A DNA stretch of 64,000 nt, taken from contig NZ_AQXL01000116.1 in assembly GCF_000376225.1 (NCBI RefSeq), positions 1 through 64,000 of the forward strand. The letters are read 5' to 3'. The position numbers were made by a program, and so were the translations under genes. Positions 8,030-15,464 of this stretch are shown in pieces. Under the pieces are notes generated by a model. The model saw only the letters and a list, made by a program, of their open reading frames with translations. It did not search any database and was not told the origin of the DNA. Position 1 is the stretch's first letter; each line of letters opens with the position of its first letter. The DNA is from Effusibacillus pohliae DSM 22757 (GTDB lineage: Bacteria > Bacillota > Bacilli > Tumebacillales > Effusibacillaceae).

Positions 8030-9034
8030 ATGCAACTGCCGACAGATTTTAAGCGGCTGCGCAGATTGCGGCGGACGGCGGCAATCCGTTCGCTGGTCAG
8101 GGAAACGGAATTGAACGTGCGGGATTTGATCTATCCGTTGTTTGTCGCGCACGGGACGGGCGTGAAGGAGGAGATCGGCTCGATGCCCGGCGTGTACCAT
8201 TTGTCGGTCGACATGCTGCGGAGGGAGATCCAGGAGATCTCGCAAACCGGGATTGAGGCGGTGCTGCTGTTCGGGGTGCCGGCGCACAAGGACGATCTGA
8301 GTTCGGAAGCGTACGCGCAAGAGGGGATCGTGCAGCAGGGCATTCGTGCGATCAAAGAGGAAAATCCGGATTTGACGGTGATCACCGATGTCTGCTTGTG
8401 CGCCTATAATCCGCACGGTCACTGCGGGATCGTGCGGGGCGGGCAGATTTTGAACGATCCGACGCTGGAGCTTTTGGCCAAAACGGCGATTTCCCACGCG
8501 CAGGCGGGCGCTGACATCATCGCTCCGTCCGATATGATGGACGGACGGATTGCCGCGATTCGGGCAGGACTGGACCAGGAAGGGTTTGTCGACATCCCGA
8601 TCATGTCCTACTCGGTGAAGTACGCATCGTCTTTCTATGGTCCGTTCCGGGAAGCGGCCCACTCGGCTCCCGCGTTTGGGGACCGCAAGACGTATCAGAT
8701 GGACCCCGCAAATACGCGCGAGGCGCTGCGGGAAGCGGCGGCTGACGTGGAGGAAGGGGCCGATTTTCTGATGGTCAAGCCGGCGATGGTCTACATGGAC
8801 ATTATCCGGCAACTGCGTGATCGGTTCGACCTGCCGCTCGTGTCGTACAACGTATCGGGCGAATATTCGATGATCAAAGCGGCTGCGCAGAACGGCTGGA
8901 TCGAGGAGCGGCAGGTCGTGCTGGAACTGCTGACCGGCTTGAAGCGGGCCGGCTCCGATTTGATCATTACCTACCACGCCAAAGACGTCGCCAAATGGCT
9001 GCGGGAGGGATGCCTCGATGCACAACGGATATGA
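8030..9034 (+). CDS. hemB: Delta-aminolevulinic acid dehydratase (porphobilinogen synthase)
   Basis: 334 residues. Condenses two aminolevulinate molecules to porphobilinogen. Active-site lysines lie in [18 protein letters not shown] and [11 protein letters not shown]; the zinc-type cysteine cluster is seen in [15 protein letters not shown]. The ATG at 8030 follows AGGAGGAG at 8014-8021; longer frames upstream cross the hairpin and are not used. Its end overlaps hemL by 17 bp. Confidence 0.96.
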   Translation: MQLPTDFKRLRRLRRTAAIRSLVRETELNVRDLIYPLFVAHGTGVKEEIGSMPGVYHLSVDMLRREIQEISQTGIEAVLLFGVPAHKDDLSSEAYAQEGIVQQGIRAIKEENPDLTVITDVCLCAYNPHGHCGIVRGGQILNDPTLELLAKTAISHAQAGADIIAPSDMMDGRIAAIRAGLDQEGFVDIPIMSYSVKYASSFYGPFREAAHSAPAFGDRKTYQMDPANTREALREAAADVEEGADFLMVKPAMVYMDIIRQLRDRFDLPLVSYNVSGEYSMIKAAAQNGWIEERQVVLELLTGLKRAGSDLIITYHAKDVAKWLREGCLDAQRI

Positions 9035-10307
9035 AAAATCGCGCGTTGCATTTTCGGAGGCGAAACAGTATATCCCCGGCGGCGTGAATTCGCCGGTGCG
9101 GGCGTTTCGGGCGGTCGGCGGCGACCCGGTGTTTATCGAGCGCGGCCAGGGCAGCCGGATGTATGACATTGATGGTAACGAATATATCGATTATGTGCTG
9201 TCTTGGGGGCCGCTGATTCTGGGACACGCGCATCCGGAAGTGACGGAAGCGATTGTGGAATACACGAAAAAAGGGACTTCCTTTGGCGCGCCGACGCTGC
9301 TGGAGACGGAAATGGCGAAACTGGTGACGGAGATTGTGCCGTCGGTGGAAATCGTGCGGATGGTCAACTCGGGGACGGAAGCGACGATGAGCGCGCTGCG
9401 GCTGGCCCGCGGCTACACCGGACGCAGCAAGATCGTCAAGTTTGAAGGATGTTACCACGGCCACGCGGACAGTTTGCTGATCAAAGCCGGATCGGGTGTG
9501 GCGACGCTCGGATTGCCCGATTCGCCGGGGGTGCCGGAGTCGGTTGCCGCCAACACGCTGACGGTGCCGTTCAATGATATGGAATCGCTTCAGCTCGCGT
9601 TCGAAAAATTCGGCGAGGACATCGCTGCGGTGATCATCGAGCCGGTGGCCGGCAATATGGGGTGTGTACTGCCGCAACCGGGATTTTTGCAGGAGGTGCG
9701 CCGGATTACGCGGGAATACGGGGCGCTGCTGATTTTTGACGAGGTGATGACCGGATTCCGCGTCGCCTATGGCGGAGCGCAGGCGTTTTACGGCATCGAC
9801 CCGGATCTGACCACGCTGGGAAAAGTGATCGGCGGCGGTTTGCCGGTCGGCGCGTACGGAGGCAAGCGGAAGATCATGGAGATGATGGCGCCGGCAGGGC
9901 CGATCTATCAGGCAGGGACGCTGTCAGGCAATCCGCTCGCGATGATCGCCGGTTACACCACGCTGAAGCTGCTGGGGCGGCCGGGCGTGTATGAAGAGTT
10001 GGCGGTGAAGAGCAAGCGGCTGGCCGACGGTTTCAAAGAGTCGACGGAGGAACGGGGAATCCCTTCGTACACCACGTATGTCGGCGGCATGTTCGGCTGC
10101 TTTTTCTCCGATCAGGAGGTCGTCGATTACAGCACCGCGAAAACGTGCGATTTGGAACGGTACGGCAAATATTTCCGGGAAATGTTGCGGCGCGGGGTCT
10201 ATCTGGCACCGTCCCAATTGGAGGCGGGATTTGTTTCGTTGGCCCATACGGACGAGGATATCGACCGGACGCTGGAAGCTTCGCGGGATGCGTTGAAAGC
10301 ATTATAA
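9018..10307 (+). CDS. hemL: Glutamate-1-semialdehyde 2,1-aminomutase
   Basis: 429 residues. Class-III aminotransferase converting glutamate-1-semialdehyde to 5-aminolevulinate. Motifs: [12 protein letters not shown] near the N-terminus, [20 protein letters not shown], and the PLP lysine in [19 protein letters not shown]. Full length. Last gene of the hem operon, followed by two terminators. Confidence 0.96.
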   Translation: MHNGYEKSRVAFSEAKQYIPGGVNSPVRAFRAVGGDPVFIERGQGSRMYDIDGNEYIDYVLSWGPLILGHAHPEVTEAIVEYTKKGTSFGAPTLLETEMAKLVTEIVPSVEIVRMVNSGTEATMSALRLARGYTGRSKIVKFEGCYHGHADSLLIKAGSGVATLGLPDSPGVPESVAANTLTVPFNDMESLQLAFEKFGEDIAAVIIEPVAGNMGCVLPQPGFLQEVRRITREYGALLIFDEVMTGFRVAYGGAQAFYGIDPDLTTLGKVIGGGLPVGAYGGKRKIMEMMAPAGPIYQAGTLSGNPLAMIAGYTTLKLLGRPGVYEELAVKSKRLADGFKESTEERGIPSYTTYVGGMFGCFFSDQEVVDYSTAKTCDLERYGKYFREMLRRGVYLAPSQLEAGFVSLAHTDEDIDRTLEASRDALKAL

Positions 10308-10320
10308 TACAGACTCCCTG

Positions 10321-10350
10321 CACAGGCGGACGAACGCCTGTGTTTCTGTT
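10321..10350 (+). terminator. Intrinsic terminator after hemL
   Basis: Perfect 8-bp stem CACAGGCG (10321-10328) with CGCCTGTG (10335-10342), followed by TTTCTGTTT. Confidence 0.8.
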
Positions 10351-10412
10351 TGGACAGCCGTGAAGGATGGGATGAACATGCGCAAGCGCGTTTGAACGGA
10401 CGATTTGAATCG

Positions 10413-10444
10413 GGCTGTCAGGGCGTGTCCTGACGGCCTTTTTT
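10413..10444 (+). terminator. Second strong terminator between hemL and spoVID, with possible antiterminator
   Basis: Stem GGCTGTCAGG (10413-10422) with CCTGACGGCC (10429-10438), one G-U pair, followed by six T. GACAGCC at 10353-10359 can pair with GGCTGTC, the 5' arm, giving an alternative fold. The 60 nt between the two terminators contain only the short reading frame MRKRV, so no gene is called there. Confidence 0.8.
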
Positions 10445-10474
10445 GTCATATGGCGAAGCGCATGGACATAAAGT
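10445..10474 (+). promoter_or_regulatory. Sigma-E-like promoter of spoVID
   Basis: GTCATATG (10445-10452) and CATAAAGT (10467-10474) with a 14-bp spacer fit the mother-cell sigma-E consensus (about GTCATATT, 14 bp, CATACAAT). spoVID is sigma-E dependent in B. subtilis. It starts right behind the terminator T-run. Confidence 0.6.
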
Positions 10475-10511
10475 GAACTGATGCAGCAGAACGCGGAGGA
10501 GGGAGTATACG

Positions 10512-12137
10512 GTGGCGCTTGGCGAACAGTTTCCGGTGATCCGGATCGAGGTGGATCAGCGGTTGACGCTCGAAACGGGGGCGGACGGGCAATTGCAGGA
10601 CGATGCGTCGGTTGCGACCGAAATCACGTATTTTGACAGGGTCGGAAATTTTTATATTCTGGAAGGTGTTCTCACGTTCTCCGGGTCGGTCGCAGCGGCT
10701 ACCGGCGACAGCGAATCTGGCAGCCAACATCGGGTGTCGCCGATCTCCTGCCGGCTGCCGTTTGCGCTTCGGATTCCGGTGAAAGGACAGCCGAATTTTC
10801 TTGATGTAAACACGCGGATCGGTGAGTGGGGCGTCAAGCCGGCGGGGCCCGGACAGTTGCAATTGCTGGCGGAGTTGTTGATTCAGGGATTGAATGGACA
10901 AAACGGCTATTCGTTTTATTGCGGAGACCAGGAAGTTTCGGTGCCGCCGCAATACGCGACCAGCGAAGCGGCAGTACAGGAGGCGGACGCGGCAGCGGCG
11001 GGCCATGGGAGTGCGCGCTCCGGCATGCAACCGCAGCAGCAGGCGGACAAAGGGTACAACGAGCGGGAATGGATGATCGAAGCAAAAGAGAAGCAGGATG
11101 AACCGGATTCGCTTGTGTTTCAACCGGATTCCGGCTGGCTCGAACAACTGCAATCCGCGCTGCAGCAACCGGCCGCTGCCGTGCGGAGCGGCGAACAGCC
11201 TGCGGATGACAGCCAGCCGGTGGATAGACCGCCCGCAGATGGCGAACAACTGGGAAATGAAGAACGGCTGGTGGATCGGGCTGCATCCGAATCGGAACCA
11301 ACGGTAGCTCCGGTGCGGGAGGAAGAGGTCTACCAGTTTGAGGCGCTTGCCGATGAACTGTCGGTGGAGGAGGATACGCCGTTGTCCGCGGAAGCGGCGT
11401 GGGCTGGCTGTGCGGCGGAAGCGGCGGAGTCAGCTGCGGAGCCGGCAACCGCGTCGGCGGAAGGGGAGGCAACCGGCGCGGCAGCGCCCGAAGTGGAAGC
11501 GGCTGCTGCGGAACCGGTGGCGTCCGAGCAGATGGCGGGTCCTGCCGTGGAACAGGTGGCCGCTCCTGTTGAGCCGGCGCCGGCTGGCCCGAAGATTTCA
11601 TTCGGAGCGAAGAAGGAGGAAGTGAACGGCGCGCCGGTCAAGTTGTCAGGTCTGGCCTACGGCTCTGTGACGAAAGAGATGGGGCGGGAGGAGCCGGCGC
11701 AAGCGGGGGCGGCCGAACAGGCGAACGTCCAGCCAACAGCGCAGGCAGTGGCGAAGCAGACAGTGACGCAGGAAACGGCGGTGAAGGCGGCAGCCCCGCA
11801 AGCGGGGGGCGCGGAAGCGGCAGTAAAAGAGGGGGCGGCAGAGGAAGCGGTCGAGCAAGTGGCGGAGATTCAAAGGGACGAGGACGATGCTGCGGCGAGT
11901 GTCGTATACGATACGGCGGCAGAAGAGTCGGCCACATCGCTGTGGGGAAAATGGCTGCAGAAGGAATCGGACGAAAAGTACACGTTAAAATTCCGGATCG
12001 TGCAAGAGTCGGAATCGCTGGACGAACTGGCGAATCGGTACGGCACGCCGGTGGAAAGCCTGATGCGGGCGAACGGGCTCACCAGCGAGCAGATCGATGC
12101 GGGGCAAGTGCTGATCATTCCAGGAAGGCGGCGGTGA
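10512..12137 (+). CDS. spoVID: SpoVID-like spore coat morphogenetic protein with LysM domain
   Basis: 541 residues. The N-terminal 135 residues form the SpoVID/SafA-binding type region (QFPVIRIEVDQRLTLE, LPFALRIPV). Residues about 140-470 are a low-complexity, Ala/Glu/Gln-rich acidic spacer. The C-terminus is a LysM motif (FRIVQESESLDELANRYG..VESLMRANGLTS..IDAGQVLIIPG). In B. subtilis SpoVID lies at the end of the hem operon before valS and drives coat encasement. The GTG start at 10512 follows GGAGGAGGGAG. Family call rests on N-terminus, LysM and position. Confidence 0.85.
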   Translation: MALGEQFPVIRIEVDQRLTLETGADGQLQDDASVATEITYFDRVGNFYILEGVLTFSGSVAAATGDSESGSQHRVSPISCRLPFALRIPVKGQPNFLDVNTRIGEWGVKPAGPGQLQLLAELLIQGLNGQNGYSFYCGDQEVSVPPQYATSEAAVQEADAAAAGHGSARSGMQPQQQADKGYNEREWMIEAKEKQDEPDSLVFQPDSGWLEQLQSALQQPAAAVRSGEQPADDSQPVDRPPADGEQLGNEERLVDRAASESEPTVAPVREEEVYQFEALADELSVEEDTPLSAEAAWAGCAAEAAESAAEPATASAEGEATGAAAPEVEAAAAEPVASEQMAGPAVEQVAAPVEPAPAGPKISFGAKKEEVNGAPVKLSGLAYGSVTKEMGREEPAQAGAAEQANVQPTAQAVAKQTVTQETAVKAAAPQAGGAEAAVKEGAAEEAVEQVAEIQRDEDDAAASVVYDTAAEESATSLWGKWLQKESDEKYTLKFRIVQESESLDELANRYGTPVESLMRANGLTSEQIDAGQVLIIPGRRR

Positions 12138-12156
12138 GCTGCCTTCTTTTGTTGTG
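12124..12156 (+). terminator. Terminator overlapping the spoVID stop
   Basis: Stem GAAGGCGGC (12124-12132) with GCTGCCTTC (12138-12146), one G-U pair, then TTTTGTTGTG. The spoVID stop codon lies in this structure. Confidence 0.65.
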
Positions 12157-12159
12157 TGG

Positions 12160-12321
12160 TCAGGGGCGGGAGATTAGCATCATGAACAGGACGAACGAAA
12201 GCAACATGAGAACGATCATGTCAAGAAAGTTAGGAAAGAAAAGCGCCCGCAGAAACAGCAGGAATACCGCCAGCGCCAACGCGAGTTTGACGAATCGAAC
12301 CAGGCCGACAAAAAATCCCAT
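12160..12321 (-). CDS. Small membrane protein, 53 residues
   Basis: Reverse-strand frame with ATG at 12321 behind GGGAGGGG at good spacing and TGA at 12160-12162. It encodes two hydrophobic stretches separated by a short turn (FLLFLRALFFPNFLDMIVL) and ends in LISRP. No family recognised. It is convergent with spoVID and has a sigma-E-like promoter at 12353-12380, so a sporulation role is possible. No overlap with another gene. Confidence 0.65.
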   Translation of the reverse strand: MGFFVGLVRFVKLALALAVFLLFLRALFFPNFLDMIVLMLLSFVLFMMLISRP

Positions 12322-12352
12322 TGCAAACCCCTCCCGGTCAACAGCCTACTGT

Positions 12353-12380
12353 AACGTATGTGGGTTGTGGGAAGGTTGAC
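12353..12380 (-). promoter_or_regulatory. Possible sigma-E promoter of the 53-residue gene
   Basis: On the minus strand GTCAACC (12380-12374), 13 bp, CATACGTT (12360-12353). The -10 box is close to the sigma-E consensus CATACAAT; the -35 keeps only GTCA. The start codon lies about 32 bp downstream. Confidence 0.4.
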
Positions 12381-12467
12381 ACAAGAAGCAGGCTCCGGAG
12401 GAAAAATCCGGCTAATCCGGCCCGCCGTTGGGAAAACTGAGAAAAGAAGCGAAAGGCGGGTGAGCGG

Positions 12468-13814
12468 ATGTTTACAATACCGGAACTGGTGTTTCATTTT
12501 TTATGGGTTTCTGTGTTTCTTGTGCTGGCGGTGATTTTCTGGCTGACATGGCGGGGGCAGGAAGCGGACGGCGGCGGGCGGCCGGTTGGTTCCCGGTCCT
12601 TTTTTTTGCGAATCCGCCTGGTCTGGAACAATCTGTGGCGGAAACCGCTACGCACGTTGCTGCTGGTGGCGTCGTCGGCGATCACGGCGGGCATTCTGTT
12701 TCTCGGCTATTTTTTTCTGACCAGCATGGACCGCAGTCTGTCGGCGGCCGGCGGCCGGTTGGGGGCGGATGTGATGGTGGTGCCGAAAGGGTACGGGGTT
12801 GTCGCCCAGCAAATTTTGCTGTCGGGGGCGGTCAGCTCTTTCTATATGCCGGAGTCTGTGGTGGACAAGGTGCGGGCGATTCCGCGTGTGGCGGCCGCCT
12901 CGCCGCAATTGTACCTGGAAACGTATTCCGGTTCCTGCTGTCAGGTGGAGGGGAATTTTCCGGTCGTCGCGTTTGATCCGCTGACCGATTTTACCCTGAA
13001 ACCCTGGCTGGCGAATGCAGGCAACCGGCCGTTTGGTGAACATTCGATCATCATCGGCAGCGAGGCGGGCGGTAAAAACGCGATTTATCATCTGGACAAC
13101 CGGGCCTACGAGGAACGGCTGCATCTGTTCGGCCAGCCGTTTGTTGTCTCCCATCTTCTCTATCCGACCGGGACGGGAGTGGACCAAACGATTTTTATGG
13201 ATATTCGGAAAGTCCGGGAACTTCGCCGATTGCCGAACAGTCCGCTGCGGTTTCCCGATCATTCGGTGTCGGTCGTACTGGTCAAAACGCAGCCCGGGGA
13301 CGAAGAGTGGGTGCGGCGGGAGATTGAACGGCGGATTCCCGAAGTGTCGGCTGTGACGGGCGCCGGAATGCGGGAAACGGTTGAAAAACAGTTGTTCCCC
13401 CTGCGCCTGTTGTCGTTTTCGATGATCGGCATCGTGCTGGTCATGGCCGGCTTGCAGGCGATGACGCTGTTTTCCGCTGTCGTGTCGGAACGAAAGCGGG
13501 AGATCGGCATGTTTCGTGCGTTGGGGGCGAGAAAAGCGGACGTGTATCGCCTGTTGCTGCAGGAAGCGGCGCTGGCCGGTGTGATCGGCGGGGCAGCCGG
13601 GGCGCTGGCGATGTTCATCGTTCTGTATGACAACCGGACACTGATTCGCAAACTGATTCAGCTGCCGCTTTTGTTTCCCGATTGGGGATTGGCAGCGCTG
13701 ATTGCGCTGGCGGCTGTTGCATTCACTGCGGGCCTCGGCATGCTGGCTGCTTCGGTGCCGATCCGTTCGATCGTCAAGCAGGAGCCGTACCTGGCGATCC
13801 GGGAGGGCGAGTGA
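12468..13814 (+). CDS. FtsX/MacB-type ABC transporter permease with extracellular Cys pair
   Basis: 448 residues. An extra N-terminal membrane helix (about 8-28) precedes the usual FtsX-type arrangement: helix at 62-85, large extracellular domain, then three C-terminal helices with the family motif ERKREIGMFRALGARKADV. The extracellular part has SGSCCQVEG (Cys157-158) and VAFDPLTDFTLKPWL. This Cys-Cys/FDP-TDF signature recalls permeases found with metal (iron) uptake clusters such as the Campylobacter P19 region; that link is from memory and tentative. The stop overlaps the ATPase start. The cassette occupies the position of ysxE in B. subtilis. Confidence 0.85.
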   Translation: MFTIPELVFHFLWVSVFLVLAVIFWLTWRGQEADGGGRPVGSRSFFLRIRLVWNNLWRKPLRTLLLVASSAITAGILFLGYFFLTSMDRSLSAAGGRLGADVMVVPKGYGVVAQQILLSGAVSSFYMPESVVDKVRAIPRVAAASPQLYLETYSGSCCQVEGNFPVVAFDPLTDFTLKPWLANAGNRPFGEHSIIIGSEAGGKNAIYHLDNRAYEERLHLFGQPFVVSHLLYPTGTGVDQTIFMDIRKVRELRRLPNSPLRFPDHSVSVVLVKTQPGDEEWVRREIERRIPEVSAVTGAGMRETVEKQLFPLRLLSFSMIGIVLVMAGLQAMTLFSAVVSERKREIGMFRALGARKADVYRLLLQEAALAGVIGGAAGALAMFIVLYDNRTLIRKLIQLPLLFPDWGLAALIALAAVAFTAGLGMLAASVPIRSIVKQEPYLAIREGE

Positions 13815-14518
13815 TGATCCGGCTCGAAAACATTTGCAAAAGGTATCGAACAGAGCAGGGAAATGTGACTGCATTGGAGAATATTAACCTTTCGGTTGAG
13901 CGCGGCGAGTTTCTGACCATCATGGGGCCGTCCGGTTCCGGCAAGTCCACTTTGCTGTCGCTGATCGGGTTGCTGAGCTGCCCGACCTGCGGCCGCCTGT
14001 TTGTCGACGGGCGGGAAGCCAGCCGTTTGTCGGATCGGGAGAAGACCGATTTTCGCGGGCGCAAATTCGGCTTTGTGTTCCAGTTCCCGAGTCTGGTGTC
14101 GACGCTCACCGCGCGGGAAAATGTGTTGCTGCCCAAACTGTTCGCCGGCAAAATCAAACCGGCCGATTGGCGGCGGGCGGATGCGCTGCTGGAGCAGGTG
14201 GGGCTGGCGGAAAAAATGCACAGACGCTCCCATGAATTGTCCGGCGGCGAGCAGCGGCGGGTGGCGTTGGCGAGGGCGCTGATCAATGATCCGGATGTCG
14301 TCCTGGCGGACGAGCCGACCGGGGGATTGGATGCGGAGACGGGGCAGCGGATGATGGAGATGTTGCGCGACATCCGGCAATTGGGAAAAACGGTCCTGGT
14401 TGTCACCCACGATCGCGAACTGGCGATGTACGGGGATCGGGTGATTCGCTTGCGGAAGGGAAGGATGGACGATGGCAACGGGACATTCAACGGCGAAACA
14501 GGTGAAGTGGCCGATTGA
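13814..14518 (+). CDS. ABC transporter ATP-binding protein (LolD/MacB type)
   Basis: 234 residues. Walker A GPSGSGKST, signature LSGGEQRRVALARAL, Walker B VVLADEPTGGLD and switch histidine in VVTHDREL are all intact. Proteins of this size group pair with FtsX-type permeases and power mechanotransmission or lipoprotein/substrate export rather than classic import. It starts at the ATGA overlap with the permease and overlaps the next gene by 47 bp, indicating one operon. Confidence 0.93.
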   Translation: MIRLENICKRYRTEQGNVTALENINLSVERGEFLTIMGPSGSGKSTLLSLIGLLSCPTCGRLFVDGREASRLSDREKTDFRGRKFGFVFQFPSLVSTLTARENVLLPKLFAGKIKPADWRRADALLEQVGLAEKMHRRSHELSGGEQRRVALARALINDPDVVLADEPTGGLDAETGQRMMEMLRDIRQLGKTVLVVTHDRELAMYGDRVIRLRKGRMDDGNGTFNGETGEVAD

Positions 14519-14954
14519 GTGGAAGCTGGTACTGACGAACGGAGCTGTGCTGGGAGGATTGGCGGGACTGCTCTCGCTGTTCGGAAAAGAGTGGTACAAC
14601 TGGGTGGTGCCGGGGGGCATGATGATCGCCAGTTGGTGGACGGTCAACCGGGCTGCCGGCAGGCGGTTCTGGTCCGGCTTTGCCGCTTCGCTGTTGGCGG
14701 GGCTGCTGGCGTGGGTGATCTACCTTGCCGTGAATTATGCAAATTTGACGGCGCACGGTTCGTTTCTCCTGGCGGTCCAGTTGTCGGCGGCGTTTCTGCT
14801 GCCGTTGATCCTGATCATCGGCGTTTGCGGTTCCTGGCTGTTCAGCCGCACGCGGGAACGGGTATTGGCCGCACAGAAGCGGATGGAAGAGGAAAAGGCA
14901 AAACGGAAACAGATGAACTGCTACCGCGCGAAGAAGCATAGGAAGAAAAAATAG
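14472..14954 (+). CDS. Four-helix membrane protein of unknown function, third gene of the ABC cassette
   Basis: 160 residues with about four hydrophobic segments (residues about 20-40, 45-62, 68-88, 100-125) and a strongly basic C-terminal tail rich in Lys (KAKRKQMNCYRAKKHRKKK). The ATG at 14472 lies inside the ATPase gene, an unusually long overlap of 47 bp that suggests coupled translation. No family is recognised. Co-location suggests an accessory subunit of the ABC system. Confidence 0.7.
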   Translation: MATGHSTAKQVKWPIEWKLVLTNGAVLGGLAGLLSLFGKEWYNWVVPGGMMIASWWTVNRAAGRRFWSGFAASLLAGLLAWVIYLAVNYANLTAHGSFLLAVQLSAAFLLPLILIIGVCGSWLFSRTRERVLAAQKRMEEEKAKRKQMNCYRAKKHRKKK

Positions 14955-14991
14955 CGGCACACGGGAGATCGGTGTACGGGAGCGGTGCACG

Positions 14992-15036
14992 AACCACGAT
15001 TGGCCCATTTTTGATTGTGTACAATCGTGGTTTTGA
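14992..15036 (+). terminator. Terminator overlapping the valS promoter
   Basis: Perfect 10-bp stem AACCACGATT (14992-15001) with AATCGTGGTT (15023-15032), followed by TTTTG. The T-run merges into the -35 box of the valS promoter. Confidence 0.6.
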
Positions 15037-15060
15037 CAGATTCCGGTTTTGGCGTATACT
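15033..15060 (+). promoter_or_regulatory. Sigma-A promoter of valS
   Basis: TTGACA (15033-15038) and TATACT (15055-15060) with a 16-bp spacer; transcription should begin near 15067, just before the T-box leader. Confidence 0.75.
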
Positions 15061-15084
15061 AGAATATGAAAGAATCTGTCGAAC

Positions 15085-15443
15085 AACGTTGATGGGAAAG
15101 AGTAGAGCGTTTGAACTCCCCAGAGAGGGAAACCAGCGACGGAAAACAGGCGTTGCGATGCGAAACAGGCGTTGCAAAATGCGGCACCCGTCTGCGGCTG
15201 GAAGGTTTCCCGGCAGCTTCACGCTTGAATGTCGTCCCGGAGTTGCCCGGCTGAACGGCCAACGGTGATGCATCGCTGCTGCTTGGGGTGCGATCGACCG
15301 TTCCCAGTAGGCAGGGCCGGTGAATCCGTTATCTTCTTTGAGTGTGCACGCCTTCCGCCTGCCGTGTGGAAAAAGCGTGCAAAGCAAGGTGGTACCGCGG
15401 AAGCAAGCCTTTCGTCCTGCGTCGGATGGAAGGTTTTTTTTAT
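15085..15443 (+). promoter_or_regulatory. T-box leader (tRNA-sensing riboswitch) of valS
   Basis: The T-box core AAGGTGGTACCGCGG lies at 15386-15400. It is followed by a terminator with stem CCTT.CGTCC/GGATG.AAGG and eight T (to about 15440). Upstream features of stem I are visible: AGTA at 15101-15104 and AGAGAGG near 15122. Uncharged tRNA(Val) would stabilise the antiterminator and switch valS on. A valine codon GTC occurs at 15231-15233 in TTGAATGTC and is the likely specifier, but I could not fold stem I to prove it. Confidence 0.9.
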
Positions 15444-15464
15444 TTGTTGGAGGAGGGAGTCAGG

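Noticed and set aside
11330-11940. Repeat-like Ala/Glu codon pattern in the spoVID middle as a tandem repeat
   Set aside because: No fixed period; it is a compositionally biased spacer, common in SpoVID-like proteins.
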